Notes: a model not told the origin generated them from the letters alone. A DNA stretch of 64,000 nucleotides from Cohnella sp. AR92 (GCF_003990975.1 NZ_RZJR01000009.1:186001-250000); one strand, 5' to 3'. Positions 8,684 through 17,606 are shown, counted from the first letter of the stretch. A program made the numbers and translations.

Positions 8684-9595
8684 TTACATGTAGTTGACCC
8701 ATTTTTTCTGCGCTCTCATCTGGATGAACGTAATGACCATGATAATGGCGAGCAGCAGCATGACGATCGCGGATCCGTACCCTTTGTTCGAATACTTGAA
8801 GGAATTGTTGTAGAAGAGGTACACGAGCGAGACGGTATGTTCATAGGCCGGGCTCATCACGTCAATCATCATGTAGATGACGTCGAACACCTGCATGGCC
8901 TGAATGATCGAAGTTACGACAACGAAGAATAGCGTCGGCGACAGCAGCGGGAGCGTGATGACGAAGAATTGCCGGATTCGGCTGGCACCGTCGATGTCGG
9001 ACGCTTCATAGAAGTCCTTGGGAATCTCCTGCAAGCCCGCGAGAAGCAAGACCATGTTGTAGCCGATGACGCTCCAGATTCCGATGATCGCGATCGAGAT
9101 CAGGGAAAGCTTCGGACTGCCGACCCAATCGACGGCATCGATGCCGATTCGCGACAGAACATAGTTGATCAAACCGAAATGCTCATTATAAAGCCATCTC
9201 CACACCATCGTGACCGCAGCCGGAGCCGCGACCATCGGGATGAAGTAGATGGTCCGGTAAATCGTCTTGCCTCGAATGTTCCCGTTCAGGAACACGGCGA
9301 CAACAAGCGAGATGGCGATGCTAAGCGGAACGACAAGCAAAGCGTAGAGCAGCGTGTTGCCGACCGCATGCCAGACTTGCGCATCCGAGAACATCTTGCG
9401 GTAGTTCTCCAAGCCGACATAGATGTTGCCGCGGCCGAAATCCCCGCTCTTGAAGAGGCTTAAGTAAGCGGTTTGAATTATAGGAATGATGTTCAGCACG
9501 ACAAGTCCAATAATCGTCGGAGCGATCAAGAACCAGCCCCAGGACCACTCGCCCCATGTTTGCTTGGAGATTTTTCTGGATCTCTCTTTGTTCAT
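8684..9595 (-). CDS. Sugar ABC transporter permease, MalF/MsmF type
   Basis: A 303-residue CUT1 permease with an N-terminal cytoplasmic arm (MNKERSRKISKQTWGEW), six predicted helices and the EAA loop FYEASDIDGASRIRQFF near residue 210. AGGAGAGGG lies just before the ATG. It is the first permease of the pair and follows the binding-protein gene after an 86-bp gap holding a strong hairpin. The transporter lacks a dedicated ATPase gene in this window. CUT1 systems of Bacillota commonly share an MsmX-type ATPase encoded elsewhere. Confidence 0.93.
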   Translation of the reverse strand: MNKERSRKISKQTWGEWSWGWFLIAPTIIGLVVLNIIPIIQTAYLSLFKSGDFGRGNIYVGLENYRKMFSDAQVWHAVGNTLLYALLVVPLSIAISLVVAVFLNGNIRGKTIYRTIYFIPMVAAPAAVTMVWRWLYNEHFGLINYVLSRIGIDAVDWVGSPKLSLISIAIIGIWSVIGYNMVLLLAGLQEIPKDFYEASDIDGASRIRQFFVITLPLLSPTLFFVVVTSIIQAMQVFDVIYMMIDVMSPAYEHTVSLVYLFYNNSFKYSNKGYGSAIVMLLLAIIMVITFIQMRAQKKWVNYM

Positions 9596-9614
9596 GTTCT
9601 CCCTCTCCTATCAA

Positions 9615-9642
9615 ATTGCGGCAACCGGAAGGTTGCCGCAAT
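9615..9642 (-). promoter_or_regulatory. Intergenic hairpin between binding protein and permease genes
   Basis: ATTGCGGCAACC (9615-9626) pairs perfectly with GGTTGCCGCAAT (9631-9642) around a four-base loop. There is no T run. Such hairpins after the first gene of binding-protein operons (as between malE and malF) stabilise the upstream message or partly stop transcription, so that binding protein is made in excess over permease. That role is inferred here. Confidence 0.55.
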
Positions 9643-9681
9643 GAGGTGTGGCTTCATATCGCCGGTTGGATAGAGCTTGTC

Positions 9682-10992
9682 TTACTTCTCCTGGGCCAGG
9701 CTCTCGTTCATGACCTTAGCCGCGTTCTTGGCTGCTTCTTCCACCGTAACCTTGCCCGTGAAGGCCGGTCCGAGAGCTTCATAAGCCTTGTCTTCCCATA
9801 CGGCCGTCGTGTTCGAGTATGGACGGATGACGCCGTAGTCGACCATGTCGACGAACGCCTTGATGTTAAACGTCTTGTTCGAGGATACCCACAGATCCGC
9901 CGCGCCCTTGTAGGCGGAGATGGCGACGCCGAGCTCGGCTTGGCGTTCCTGGCCTTGCTTGGAGCTGAGATACTCGACGAACTTCCAGGCTTCATCCGGA
10001 TGCTTGGTGTTGTAGGCGATCGCGTTGCCCAATCCGTTATAGATCGAAGCCTGCTTCTCCTTCTTAGGAAGAACGGCGACGTCGAAGTTCTTCGCCATGT
10101 ATTCGTTCTCGGTGAAGCCGGACAGGTTCCACGAGCCGAAGTAACCCATCGCCACCTTGCCGTTCTTGATCAGCTCGGCGCGTGCAGCGTCGTCGAACAC
10201 GGCAGGAGAAAGTCCTTCTTTGACGAAGTTGATGTAGAACTTCAGCGCCTCGATCGTCTTCGGATCATCATAGCCGGACTTCTTGTCGTCCGTAATGATC
10301 GTGCCGCCGTTCTGATAAACGAAGTTATAATAGCCTTCTTGATTGTGCATCGGCGCTAGGAACCCGTAGACGCCGTCCTTCGTCAGCGCCTTCGCCGCGC
10401 TGTACAGGTCGTCCCAAGTCCAGGACTCGTCCGGATACTTCACGCCCGCCGCGTCGAACATCGTCTTGTTGTACCATAGGCCGATCGTGTCGAAGTCCTT
10501 CGGAACCGCGAACTGCTTGCCTTGGAAGTTGTAGATTTGATTCAAGCCTTCCGGGAAATTCTCCAGCTTGACCGACTGGCTGCTTGCGATTCTGTCGTTC
10601 AGGTCGAGCAGCATTCCGTTGGATGCGTAGCGATAGATCTCGTTGGAGTGCATCCAGAAGACGTCCGGCAGCGAGCCTCCTGTCGCTCCCGCTTCAAGCA
10701 TCGTCCAGTAATCGGTCCAGCCCGTTACCTCGATGTTGACCTTGATGTTCGGATTCGCGGCTTCGAACTCGTCCGCGATCGTGCGCAGCCCCTTCTCCTG
10801 ATTGGAATCCCAGATCGCGTACGTCAACGTGACCTTATCCCCGCTTGCCGCTTGGCTCGCGGAAGAGGAAGGCGAGGCGGATGGCGCTGCCGACGGGCTC
10901 GCGGACGAGCCGGAATTGTTGTTGCTTCCGCAGGCCGCCAGAGCGGATGCGGCAAGTCCAAGAGTCAGTGCTACGGATAAACTTTTCTTCAC
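9682..10992 (-). CDS. ABC transporter sugar-binding lipoprotein (first of the locus)
   Basis: A 436-residue CUT1 solute-binding protein that starts with GTG, eight bases after AGGGGG. The lipoprotein signal ends in LAAC with Cys21, followed by a Ser/Ala/Pro-rich linker of about 35 residues that tethers the domain to the membrane. The body has VTLTYAIWDSNQEKGL, FEAANPNIKVNIEVTGW, LPDVFWMHSNEIYRY and the YNGLGNAIAYNTKHPDEAW segment found in sugar-binding proteins. It heads the uptake and hydrolysis operon. A terminator separates it from the upstream regulatory genes, so it has its own promoter, probably activated by the response regulator next door. Confidence 0.93.
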   Translation of the reverse strand: MKKSLSVALTLGLAASALAACGSNNNSGSSASPSAAPSASPSSSASQAASGDKVTLTYAIWDSNQEKGLRTIADEFEAANPNIKVNIEVTGWTDYWTMLEAGATGGSLPDVFWMHSNEIYRYASNGMLLDLNDRIASSQSVKLENFPEGLNQIYNFQGKQFAVPKDFDTIGLWYNKTMFDAAGVKYPDESWTWDDLYSAAKALTKDGVYGFLAPMHNQEGYYNFVYQNGGTIITDDKKSGYDDPKTIEALKFYINFVKEGLSPAVFDDAARAELIKNGKVAMGYFGSWNLSGFTENEYMAKNFDVAVLPKKEKQASIYNGLGNAIAYNTKHPDEAWKFVEYLSSKQGQERQAELGVAISAYKGAADLWVSSNKTFNIKAFVDMVDYGVIRPYSNTTAVWEDKAYEALGPAFTGKVTVEEAAKNAAKVMNESLAQEK

Positions 10993-10994
10993 CG

Positions 10995-11085
10995 AAAGAA
11001 CCCCCTAGATCGATAGATGATTAAAGAACCGTGGTACATGCTTCATCTTAGTCGATGCCCGGCAGGAGCTAAATCAAGGTTCTTT
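10995..11085 (-). promoter_or_regulatory. Leader of the alpha-galactoside operon with repeated AAAGAACC/GGTTCTTT octamers
   Basis: The octamer AAAGAACC occurs at 10995-11002 and 11023-11030, and its complement GGTTCTTT at 11078-11085. The last two form an inverted pair 47 bp apart upstream of the binding-protein start. I could not place a convincing -35/-10 pair. This fits a promoter that depends on an activator, with the YesN-like regulator as the obvious candidate. The role of the octamers is a guess. Confidence 0.35.
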
Positions 11086-11126
11086 ACCGTCGTATTTCCT
11101 TTCTTTACTTCCTCGCGGCGGATAAC

Positions 11127-11156
11127 AAAAAGCGCATAGCTCCCTATGCGCTTTTT
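11127..11156. terminator. Bidirectional terminator between regulator and transport operons
   Basis: AAAAAGCGCATAG (11127-11139) pairs with CTATGCGCTTTTT (11144-11156) around a CTCC loop, giving an A tract before and a T tract after the stem on both strands. It separates the response regulator stop (11201) from the binding-protein start. Confidence 0.85.
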
Positions 11157-11200
11157 TGACATTAGCTATTCTATTTTTTACTTTCGCGCTTCATTCGGCG

Positions 11201-12796
11201 CTAACCCCGATATTCTTCCGGACTAAGCCCCGTCATCTTCTTGAACAGCTTGCTGAAATACGGCGTGTTCGGGTATCCGACCTGACTCGCAACCTCGTAG
11301 ATTCGAATGCCCTTGTCCTTCAGAAGCGATTGAGCCTTCTCGATCCTTATCCGGGTTAGGCAATTCACGAAATTCTCTCCGGTTTCTTGTTTGAAAACAC
11401 GGCTTAAATAGGACGAATTCACATTGATCTGATCCGCGACGGACTGCAGCGAGATATCATCCGCATACTGCGACAGGAGGATGGCGCTCGCCTGCTCCGC
11501 ATAACTCTGAGGCCGATCGGATCGGCTCCGGTTGTGCGCCTCGCATTCATCCAAGTAGTCAAGGGCCAGACCGTGCATTCCGTCCAAGGTCTCCTCTAGA
11601 AGGAGCTTCTCGTAGATGGTGCGGCCATCGCCGCCCGAGGCCGGCAGGCTGGGGAAGCAGGAGGAGATCAACGACAAGATGGAGATATAAGCCTTGCGGG
11701 CCGCTTGTTCCGAATACCCCTCCTGACGAAGCTTCGCTCTCATCATAAGCATGAAGCGGGCAGCCCCCTCCCTGGACGTCTCCACCTCCAGCCGGAATTT
11801 CCGTTCGTCCTCCGGCTCGATCGGGTAAACGTCCGAGTCTCGAGTCTTTAGGGGAATGCTATCGTAATAAGCCATTCGGCTGCGGTCTTCGAAGAATAAG
11901 CTCTTTATCGCCGCGTCGGCTTCCCAATACGCTTTCTTTAGACCCCTGAAGCCGGAAGCGACCGAGCTGACTCCTATCGCTACGGTAATGTTAAGGAAGT
12001 CCTTTAGCGAAGCTTGGATCTTGGCGAACAGCCGATTGTAAGAGGCGATCTCCTCCTCATGGATCGCCTCCCCCTCCGTGTTGAGGATAAGCAGATATTC
12101 CGAAGAATTCTCCACGATGACTTCGCGTCTTCTTCTGCGCGAAACGACCTCTTCCATGATATTAACGACGGAGTATCTCAGCAGCTTCTCGTCCTGCTCC
12201 ACGTACTTCCTGCGAATTCGTTCGAAGCGATCCACTCTTAGCTTCGCCAGGATCATCGGGCCTTGAATCAGAGCGATGCCGAGCGCTTCGGTCTTCTCCA
12301 GAATCTCCCGCTCATCGCGGAACCCGCTGATCAATTCCTTGAACAGGGTCTCCTTCAGGTAGCCGATCCCTTCCTTCACCTGTTCCTTGAGAGCGGCCGC
12401 CTCTTCTTGAATGGAATCCATGACGATGCGCTTCTTGATCGTTCCTAGCGCGTCTTTGAGCTGCTGCGGCTTGATGTCGCTCTTGATCAAGTAGTCCGCG
12501 GCCCCAAGCCTGACCGCTTCTTGCGCATATTGGAATTCGTCCAAGCAACTGAGAATGATATATTGGCAGCCCGATTGCCTGCGAGAATTCTCTCTAATAA
12601 GCTCAAGTCCGTCCATGACGGGCATCTTGATATCCGTGACGATGAGTTCCGGCTTGTGGATCTCCGCGAGCTCCAGCGCTTCCTTGCCGTTCGCCGCTTC
12701 CCCGACGATCCGGAAGCCCTGCTCCTCCCAGTCGATCATCGATTTCAATCCGATTCGCATAAGCAGCTCGTCATCGACGATAAGCGCCTTATTCAT
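11201..12796 (-). CDS. Response regulator, YesN-like (REC + AraC HTH)
   Basis: A 531-residue protein. The N-terminal receiver domain has the acidic pair in IVDDE, the phosphoacceptor Asp55 in LIVTDIKMP and the conserved Lys in DYLIKSD. A long central linker follows, then a C-terminal AraC-type double helix-turn-helix from about residue 430 (ADDISLQSVADQINV ... YFSKLFKKMTGLSPEEYR). It overlaps the end of the sensor kinase gene by eight bases, so the two are co-translated. Its likely target is the adjacent binding-protein/permease/alpha-galactosidase operon, by analogy with YesMN-type pairs that control sugar operons. Confidence 0.93.
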   Translation of the reverse strand: MNKALIVDDELLMRIGLKSMIDWEEQGFRIVGEAANGKEALELAEIHKPELIVTDIKMPVMDGLELIRENSRRQSGCQYIILSCLDEFQYAQEAVRLGAADYLIKSDIKPQQLKDALGTIKKRIVMDSIQEEAAALKEQVKEGIGYLKETLFKELISGFRDEREILEKTEALGIALIQGPMILAKLRVDRFERIRRKYVEQDEKLLRYSVVNIMEEVVSRRRRREVIVENSSEYLLILNTEGEAIHEEEIASYNRLFAKIQASLKDFLNITVAIGVSSVASGFRGLKKAYWEADAAIKSLFFEDRSRMAYYDSIPLKTRDSDVYPIEPEDERKFRLEVETSREGAARFMLMMRAKLRQEGYSEQAARKAYISILSLISSCFPSLPASGGDGRTIYEKLLLEETLDGMHGLALDYLDECEAHNRSRSDRPQSYAEQASAILLSQYADDISLQSVADQINVNSSYLSRVFKQETGENFVNCLTRIRIEKAQSLLKDKGIRIYEVASQVGYPNTPYFSKLFKKMTGLSPEEYRG

Positions 12797-14597
12797 GCCC
12801 GTTCTCCCCTCTCCGGGTTCTGGGAATCGTGATCGTGAACGTCGTTCCCTTCCCCCTCCTGCTGTCGAAAGTAATTCCGTAATTCTCGCCGAACACCCTG
12901 CGTATGCGGCTGTGCACGTTGAAGACGCCGATGCTTCCCGGAATTCCGTCCGACTCCTTCAATCTTGCCCTTAAGGCCGATACCGCGGCTTCATCCATCC
13001 CCGCTCCGTTATCCCGCACCTGAATCGCGATGCTCTCTTCTCCGCTGGCTGTTACCGATATCGTCATGGTACCGTCCTCCTGATCGGCGATTCCGTGGAA
13101 GATCGCGTTCTCGACGATCGGCTGGATGCTCAGTTTCAGAATTTCGTCATCCAGAAGCCGCTCATCCACTTCATAGCTGACCGAGATTCGATTGAAGTAC
13201 CGAACCTTCTGAATCGTTAAATAGTGCGCAATGTTGTCCAACTCTTCGCGAATCGGTACCATTCGGTTCTCGACCTTCGAGGAATACCTCAGGATGGAGA
13301 TGAGCGCCTCCGTCATCTCTACGATCTTGTCCGCCCTCTGCATCGAAGCGATCCACTTCACCGAATTCAACGTGTTATAGAGAAAGTGAGGGTTGATCTG
13401 CGCTTGAAGCGCCCGGATCTCCGCCTCCGCTTTCTCTTCCTGCTCGTGATAGATCCGTTCCACAAGCTGCTTCAGCTCGGACGACATCTGCTCGAAGCGC
13501 TTGGCGAGCAATCCGATCTCGTCATTGGACCGGACGGCGGGCAGGTTATCGAATTTTCCTTGCTCGACTAGCGTCATATTCTTCATCAACCGCTTGATCG
13601 GCCTAGTGATCAGGTTGGACAAGTAGAATGAGCTGATAATCGCGAACAGCACAAGCGCGGTAACGATCATCCATAGATTGCGCAGAAGGATGTTGCCCTC
13701 CACGGCCAGCTCTTCCACGGGCATGTAGATGTAAGTCATCCAAGGATGAGCTTCGAAAGCCGAGTGAATGAGAATATAGCTTTTGCCGCCGGACTTTACG
13801 ACTTCCCTAGCCGTATCCTTATCGATCTTCGCCTTTAGAGGGAATACCTCGCCGAACGGATGGTCGATTCTCGAATAGTCGCTATTGAAGATGACCCGGT
13901 CGTTCTCGTCTACGATCGTGAAAGCGGAACGGCTGTTCTCTTGAAGCCGCTTGTTCACCTTATTAATGAAGTCGATATCGATGCTGATTACCATAACGCC
14001 TAGCAGCTTGCCATTCTCGAGATCGAAAATTTTCCTCAGGTGATAAATCGCCCAATTGTTGTCCTGCTTCGTCTGCAGATCGATACGGGTGGGCAGATCC
14101 CGGGTAATGTCCTCGGAAGCCAGGAAATCGCGGAACCACTTCTCATTCCGGGGATGATAGGTGTAATCGACCGGCTTGTTCGTGCTGATCAGCAGATCCT
14201 GTCCGCCGTTCAAATTGTAAATATAGACCGAGAACGCCCGTTCCTTCATCGTTATGTAGTTCATCAGCAGCTGCGTCGCCTGGTTCTCGTTGCTCTGCGA
14301 GGCGTTCCTCAAGTAATTCTGTACCGGGTAATTCTCCTGGGAGACGGCGGAAACATAGCTGTTGATCCCATAGCTGGAGATGAGGGAGATCTGCTCCGTA
14401 TCGTCGAGGAACTCCTCGATTCGGATGTTCGATTGCCGGGTGATATCCTCCAACAGATCGGTGTATTTGCTCTCCAGCATCTGCCGGGAGGAGATATAGG
14501 AATTAATGAACATGATAAGGATGGGAATTAGGATGGATAAGACGAATAGGACAACCATTTTGTTCTTGATGCTGATGAATTGAAATTTTCGGAACAA
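12789..14597 (-). CDS. Sensor histidine kinase, YesM-like
   Basis: A 602-residue membrane kinase. The first helix is near residues 14-34, followed by an extracellular Cache-type sensor of about 270 residues and a second helix near 304-326. A HAMP linker (LITRPIKRLMKNM) leads to the His_kinase box with His404 in INPHFLYNTLNSVKW. The ATPase domain shows VENAIFHG and DNGAGM. The large outer domain suggests it senses an extracellular ligand, directly or through a binding protein. It is the first gene of the regulatory pair. A 293-bp gap separates it from the divergent AraC gene. Confidence 0.93.
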   Translation of the reverse strand: MFRKFQFISIKNKMVVLFVLSILIPILIMFINSYISSRQMLESKYTDLLEDITRQSNIRIEEFLDDTEQISLISSYGINSYVSAVSQENYPVQNYLRNASQSNENQATQLLMNYITMKERAFSVYIYNLNGGQDLLISTNKPVDYTYHPRNEKWFRDFLASEDITRDLPTRIDLQTKQDNNWAIYHLRKIFDLENGKLLGVMVISIDIDFINKVNKRLQENSRSAFTIVDENDRVIFNSDYSRIDHPFGEVFPLKAKIDKDTAREVVKSGGKSYILIHSAFEAHPWMTYIYMPVEELAVEGNILLRNLWMIVTALVLFAIISSFYLSNLITRPIKRLMKNMTLVEQGKFDNLPAVRSNDEIGLLAKRFEQMSSELKQLVERIYHEQEEKAEAEIRALQAQINPHFLYNTLNSVKWIASMQRADKIVEMTEALISILRYSSKVENRMVPIREELDNIAHYLTIQKVRYFNRISVSYEVDERLLDDEILKLSIQPIVENAIFHGIADQEDGTMTISVTASGEESIAIQVRDNGAGMDEAAVSALRARLKESDGIPGSIGVFNVHSRIRRVFGENYGITFDSRRGKGTTFTITIPRTRRGENGHE

Positions 14598-14890
14598 GGG
14601 ACGATCCTCCGCTGCCTATGGAATGCCTTGTCTCTATGATAATCCCTATCGTTAAAGAGTGGCTACTCGTTAATTCTGGTTATCTTCTTGTCTTCCTCCA
14701 AGGAAGCGGCAACAGGTAAAAAAAGAAATGCATGTAGTAAAAATCGTACATAGCAACTGCAAGCGTCAGGCTCTTTTTATGTGCAAAGTTCTAATCTTAT
14801 AGTATCATCGAACATGATATTTCTGTGCAAGGATTGCAAGGTTCGAATTACCGCCTTCCCCTATAATCGAAAGTGAAAGGAGGAGCCTGA
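14598..14890. promoter_or_regulatory. Divergent intergenic region with AraC-gene promoter elements
   Basis: This 293-bp gap lies between the sensor kinase and an AraC/GyrI regulator. For the plus-strand gene I see TATAAT at 14862-14867 and a strong AAAGGAGG ribosome binding site at 14876-14883. The best upstream hexamer, TTGCAA, is 22 bp away, too far for ordinary sigma-A use, so the -35 element is uncertain. No open reading frame of note is present. Confidence 0.45.
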
Positions 14891-15769
14891 ATGGATTGGC
14901 TGGACCGCATGAATAGCGCAATGGAATATGTCGAAACACACTTGTCTGACGCTATTGATTACGACCAAGTAGCTAGAATTGCTTGCTGTTCAACGTACCA
15001 TTTTCAGCGGATGTTCTCGTTCATAACCAATGTGCCGCTTGGAGAATACATTAGGCGCAGACGTTTGTCCCTAGCCGCATTCGAACTACAACAAAAAGGG
15101 ACAAGAGTCATCGACATCGCTTTGAAGTACGGTTACGAATCGCCTGAGGCATTTTCCAGAGCGTTCAAAAAAATGCACGGTGTGATGCCCATGTCAGCGC
15201 GCGACAAAGGCGTCTCACTCAAAGCCTATCCTCGGTTAACCTTTCATATTTCGATAAGGGGAGATGCGGAAATGAACTATAGAATCGAGGAAAAACAAGC
15301 TTTCGAGATGTTTGGCGTTTCGTCTGTAATCAATGATGCGGGAGTTCCATTGGAACAACCTTTTGTTGAAATACCGGCATTTTGGACCAAGGCGGTATCC
15401 GATGGGACCGTAGACCGAATTCGCGCCGCCGCGGGTTTGGGCGAGAACGGCCAACTTCATTCCGTGTTGTACAACCATCAAGGCGATAAGTTTGCCTACA
15501 TGATTGGTTACTTTCTGCCCCAAGGCGGTTTGCCGGAAGGCTTTGAGAAACTTCAAATCCCTCCTCAGACCTACGCGATCTTCTCAACCGGCATCTATCC
15601 TGACGGACAGAGCGGTATCCATGAATTGTGGAGACGTATTTGGGGAGAGTGGTTTCCAAGCTCCAATTACGAATTCGCGAACGGTCCCGAGTTTGAGATG
15701 ACTTACGATCGCGGCAACGGCATGTATGAGATGGAAGTCTGGATTCCTATTGTTAAGAAGTCCGCTTAA
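14891..15769 (+). CDS. AraC-family regulator with GyrI-like effector domain
   Basis: A 292-residue protein with an N-terminal AraC double helix-turn-helix (ARIACCSTYHFQRMFSF to AFKKMHGVMPMSAR, residues about 20-105) and a C-terminal GyrI/Rob-like small-molecule-binding fold from about residue 125 (MNYRIEEKQAFEMFGV ... YEMEVWIPIVKK). The architecture matches the Rob/SoxS-related multidrug or xenobiotic sensors of Bacillota. It is transcribed toward a close paralogue at 15841-16737, with a hairpin between them. Ligand and target genes are unknown. Confidence 0.9.
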   Translation: MDWLDRMNSAMEYVETHLSDAIDYDQVARIACCSTYHFQRMFSFITNVPLGEYIRRRRLSLAAFELQQKGTRVIDIALKYGYESPEAFSRAFKKMHGVMPMSARDKGVSLKAYPRLTFHISIRGDAEMNYRIEEKQAFEMFGVSSVINDAGVPLEQPFVEIPAFWTKAVSDGTVDRIRAAAGLGENGQLHSVLYNHQGDKFAYMIGYFLPQGGLPEGFEKLQIPPQTYAIFSTGIYPDGQSGIHELWRRIWGEWFPSSNYEFANGPEFEMTYDRGNGMYEMEVWIPIVKKSA

Positions 15770-15779
15770 TAGAAAAAAC

Positions 15780-15811
15780 AGTAAAGCCATCCCTTACAGG
15801 ATGGCTTTACT
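15780..15811 (-). terminator. Terminator between convergent AraC/GyrI genes
   Basis: AGTAAAGCCATCC (15780-15792) pairs with GGATGGCTTTACT (15799-15811). On the minus strand it is followed by GTTTTTTC, so it mainly terminates the 15841-16737 gene. It may also serve the plus-strand gene. Confidence 0.75.
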
Positions 15812-15840
15812 AGTATCCCCCGATCGTTCCTCGTGAACGA

Positions 15841-16737
15841 TCAAGGTTTACGAACCGCGAACCAGAGTTCGATATAATTGAGGCCGGATTTCGTGCCGTA
15901 CATTTCGAATTCTACACCTTCCACTTGCTCATACCCGGCCGTCGGCAGCCATTCGGTGTAAAAGCGTTTGTACAGCTTCTCAATCGTCTCGTCGAACCGA
16001 TCCCAGGGATGCGGCTCGGACGGGAAGATCGCCCACGTATGAGCCGGAATAGTCATCGTCGCATATCCGTCCGTATTAGTGTCTTCTTCTTTGAAGGCGA
16101 ACAGCATATAAGGGAACGTGTCCGGTCCTGTGTTGCGGTAACTGCATACTGCATGTACGGAATGCAAATCCCGGCTGACGAACGATGGCAAATGACCCGC
16201 ATGCCCTTCAAGCCGTTTCACTTCGCCGTTCGCAAGGCTCTGCTCCCACAGCTTCGCCGGAGTCTGCGGCGCCTCCCCGCTCCCGTCGACCCGGAATACC
16301 CCTTCAATGCCGAACACTTCGAAGCTTTCTTTTGTTTCGATGCGGTAATTCATCGCCTCTGCCCCTTTGATCGTGATAAGAAAGGACAGACGAGGATAGG
16401 CTTTGAGAGCGGCGCCCTCTTGACGAGCCATGGCTGGCGTGATCCCATGCAACGCATGGAAGGCCCTTGCAAACGAAACCGGCGACCCGTAACCGTACTT
16501 TAGCGCGACATCGATAACCTTCTCGGAACCGCCATTCTGCAGCTCTAGCGCAGCCAGCGTCAGCCTTCTCCGCCTGATGTACTCTGCTAAAGTCACGTCC
16601 GTAATGAACGAGAACATGCGTTGGAACGAATAGGACGAACAGCAAGCCATGCGGGCCGCTTCCTCCAGCTCGATCTCCTCGGTCAAATTCGTCTCAATAT
16701 AATCGATCGCCCGATTCATTCTCTCAAGCCATTCCAT
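15841..16737 (-). CDS. AraC-family regulator with GyrI-like effector domain (paralogue)
   Basis: The start at 16737 has AAAGGAGG eight bases upstream. The 298-residue product has the same order as the gene at 14891: AraC HTH first (ARMACCSSYSFQRMFSF ... ARAFHALHGITPAMAR), then a GyrI-like domain (MNYRIETKESFEVFGI ... LNYIELWFAVRKP). The two are clearly paralogues that converge tail to tail, probably from an inverted duplication or independent recruitment. No adjacent transporter is present, so their targets are not apparent. Confidence 0.9.
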   Translation of the reverse strand: MEWLERMNRAIDYIETNLTEEIELEEAARMACCSSYSFQRMFSFITDVTLAEYIRRRRLTLAALELQNGGSEKVIDVALKYGYGSPVSFARAFHALHGITPAMARQEGAALKAYPRLSFLITIKGAEAMNYRIETKESFEVFGIEGVFRVDGSGEAPQTPAKLWEQSLANGEVKRLEGHAGHLPSFVSRDLHSVHAVCSYRNTGPDTFPYMLFAFKEEDTNTDGYATMTIPAHTWAIFPSEPHPWDRFDETIEKLYKRFYTEWLPTAGYEQVEGVEFEMYGTKSGLNYIELWFAVRKP

Positions 16738-16813
16738 CTCGATCCCTCCTTTCAAGTTTTAGTATAGGCGGGGCTAAAAAAGGCTGCGCAACGTTTCGTG
16801 CCAGAAGAAGTTG

Positions 16814-17350
16814 CTATTCCTCGGAAGCTCTTAGGAAATGCTCCCGTATTTCTAACCAATTGTTGACTCTATGGTATCCTGTTTCGTTTATATTGTGCGG
16901 CGCCGTAAACAAAATCCCTTGGCCTTTGAAGCGTTGGAAATGCCGTGCATTATCATCGATCAAATAATCCGCATGGATAATGCTCTTATCTCCGCAAAAA
17001 ACAAAATTCATCTCGTTCAAAAAGGGGAAATGCTGCTTTAGCCACTCGTATTTCGCATTAAAAGACGTCGGGAACTCCATCGCCGCCGTGGTAATGAAAA
17101 TTTCATATTGTTCGCTCAATTCCCGAATGACCCTTTGACTGTCCTTCATGACTTCTAAATCGCGGAAGAATGCGGGGTCCTCTAAATAAGCGACGATCTC
17201 TTTCTCGAGCTGGGGACGCAATTCCCTAAGACGCGTTCCCATCAAGTCTTTCGCAGTGAGATTCTCCTTGTAGTCACGATTAAACAGTCGTAGATGCTTC
17301 GGGGCAAAATCCGCTATAACCTCGTCCATATCGATTGCGATTCTTTGCAT
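16814..17350 (-). CDS. HAD-superfamily 5'-nucleotidase, NT5C type
   Basis: The start at 17350 has AAGGAG eight bases upstream. The 178-residue product has the HAD motif I DMDEVIADF with the nucleophile Asp7 and the acid/base Asp9. Motif II is ITTAAM near residue 85 and motif IV is DYLIDDNARHF near residue 130. This combination is that of 5'(3')-deoxyribonucleotidases, which dephosphorylate nucleoside monophosphates. The third motif I position (E10 instead of the usual G) is a small deviation. The gene stands alone. Confidence 0.85.
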   Translation of the reverse strand: MQRIAIDMDEVIADFAPKHLRLFNRDYKENLTAKDLMGTRLRELRPQLEKEIVAYLEDPAFFRDLEVMKDSQRVIRELSEQYEIFITTAAMEFPTSFNAKYEWLKQHFPFLNEMNFVFCGDKSIIHADYLIDDNARHFQRFKGQGILFTAPHNINETGYHRVNNWLEIREHFLRASEE

Positions 17351-17510
17351 TCTACCACTCCTTCTCTCTTTGAAAGCCTCACGTTTTACCATAATTTAGT
17401 TTGCCAAATAAAACAAGGACACTCGCTGGAGTGCCCGGGCCTAACGCAGGAAATGCGATGCGGTTGTTTTTGAGGTAATATCGCTTTTTCATGAGTATGA
17501 TTACACAACC

Positions 17511-17566
17511 TGTACTTGCATTTTGCAATTCTTGTACTTGCATATTGAAAGTAAATCGCCTATACT
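17511..17566 (+). promoter_or_regulatory. Sigma-A promoter with a direct repeat over the -35 element
   Basis: TTGCAT (17538-17543), a 17-bp spacer and TATACT (17561-17566) form a good promoter for the SRPBCC gene. The 15-mer TGTACTTGCATTTTG (17511-17525) recurs with one change at 17533-17547, a 22-bp period or two helical turns. The second copy covers the -35 hexamer, so a bound repressor would block polymerase. The cognate regulator is unknown. Confidence 0.6.
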
Positions 17567-17606
17567 CTCAAGTGGAGTTAACAAAAATTGGGAAGGTGTT
17601 GCCTGA

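Noticed and set aside
14833..14867. TTGCAA ... TATAAT as a normal promoter before the AraC gene
   Set aside because: The spacing is 22 bp, too long for sigma-A without a special activator.
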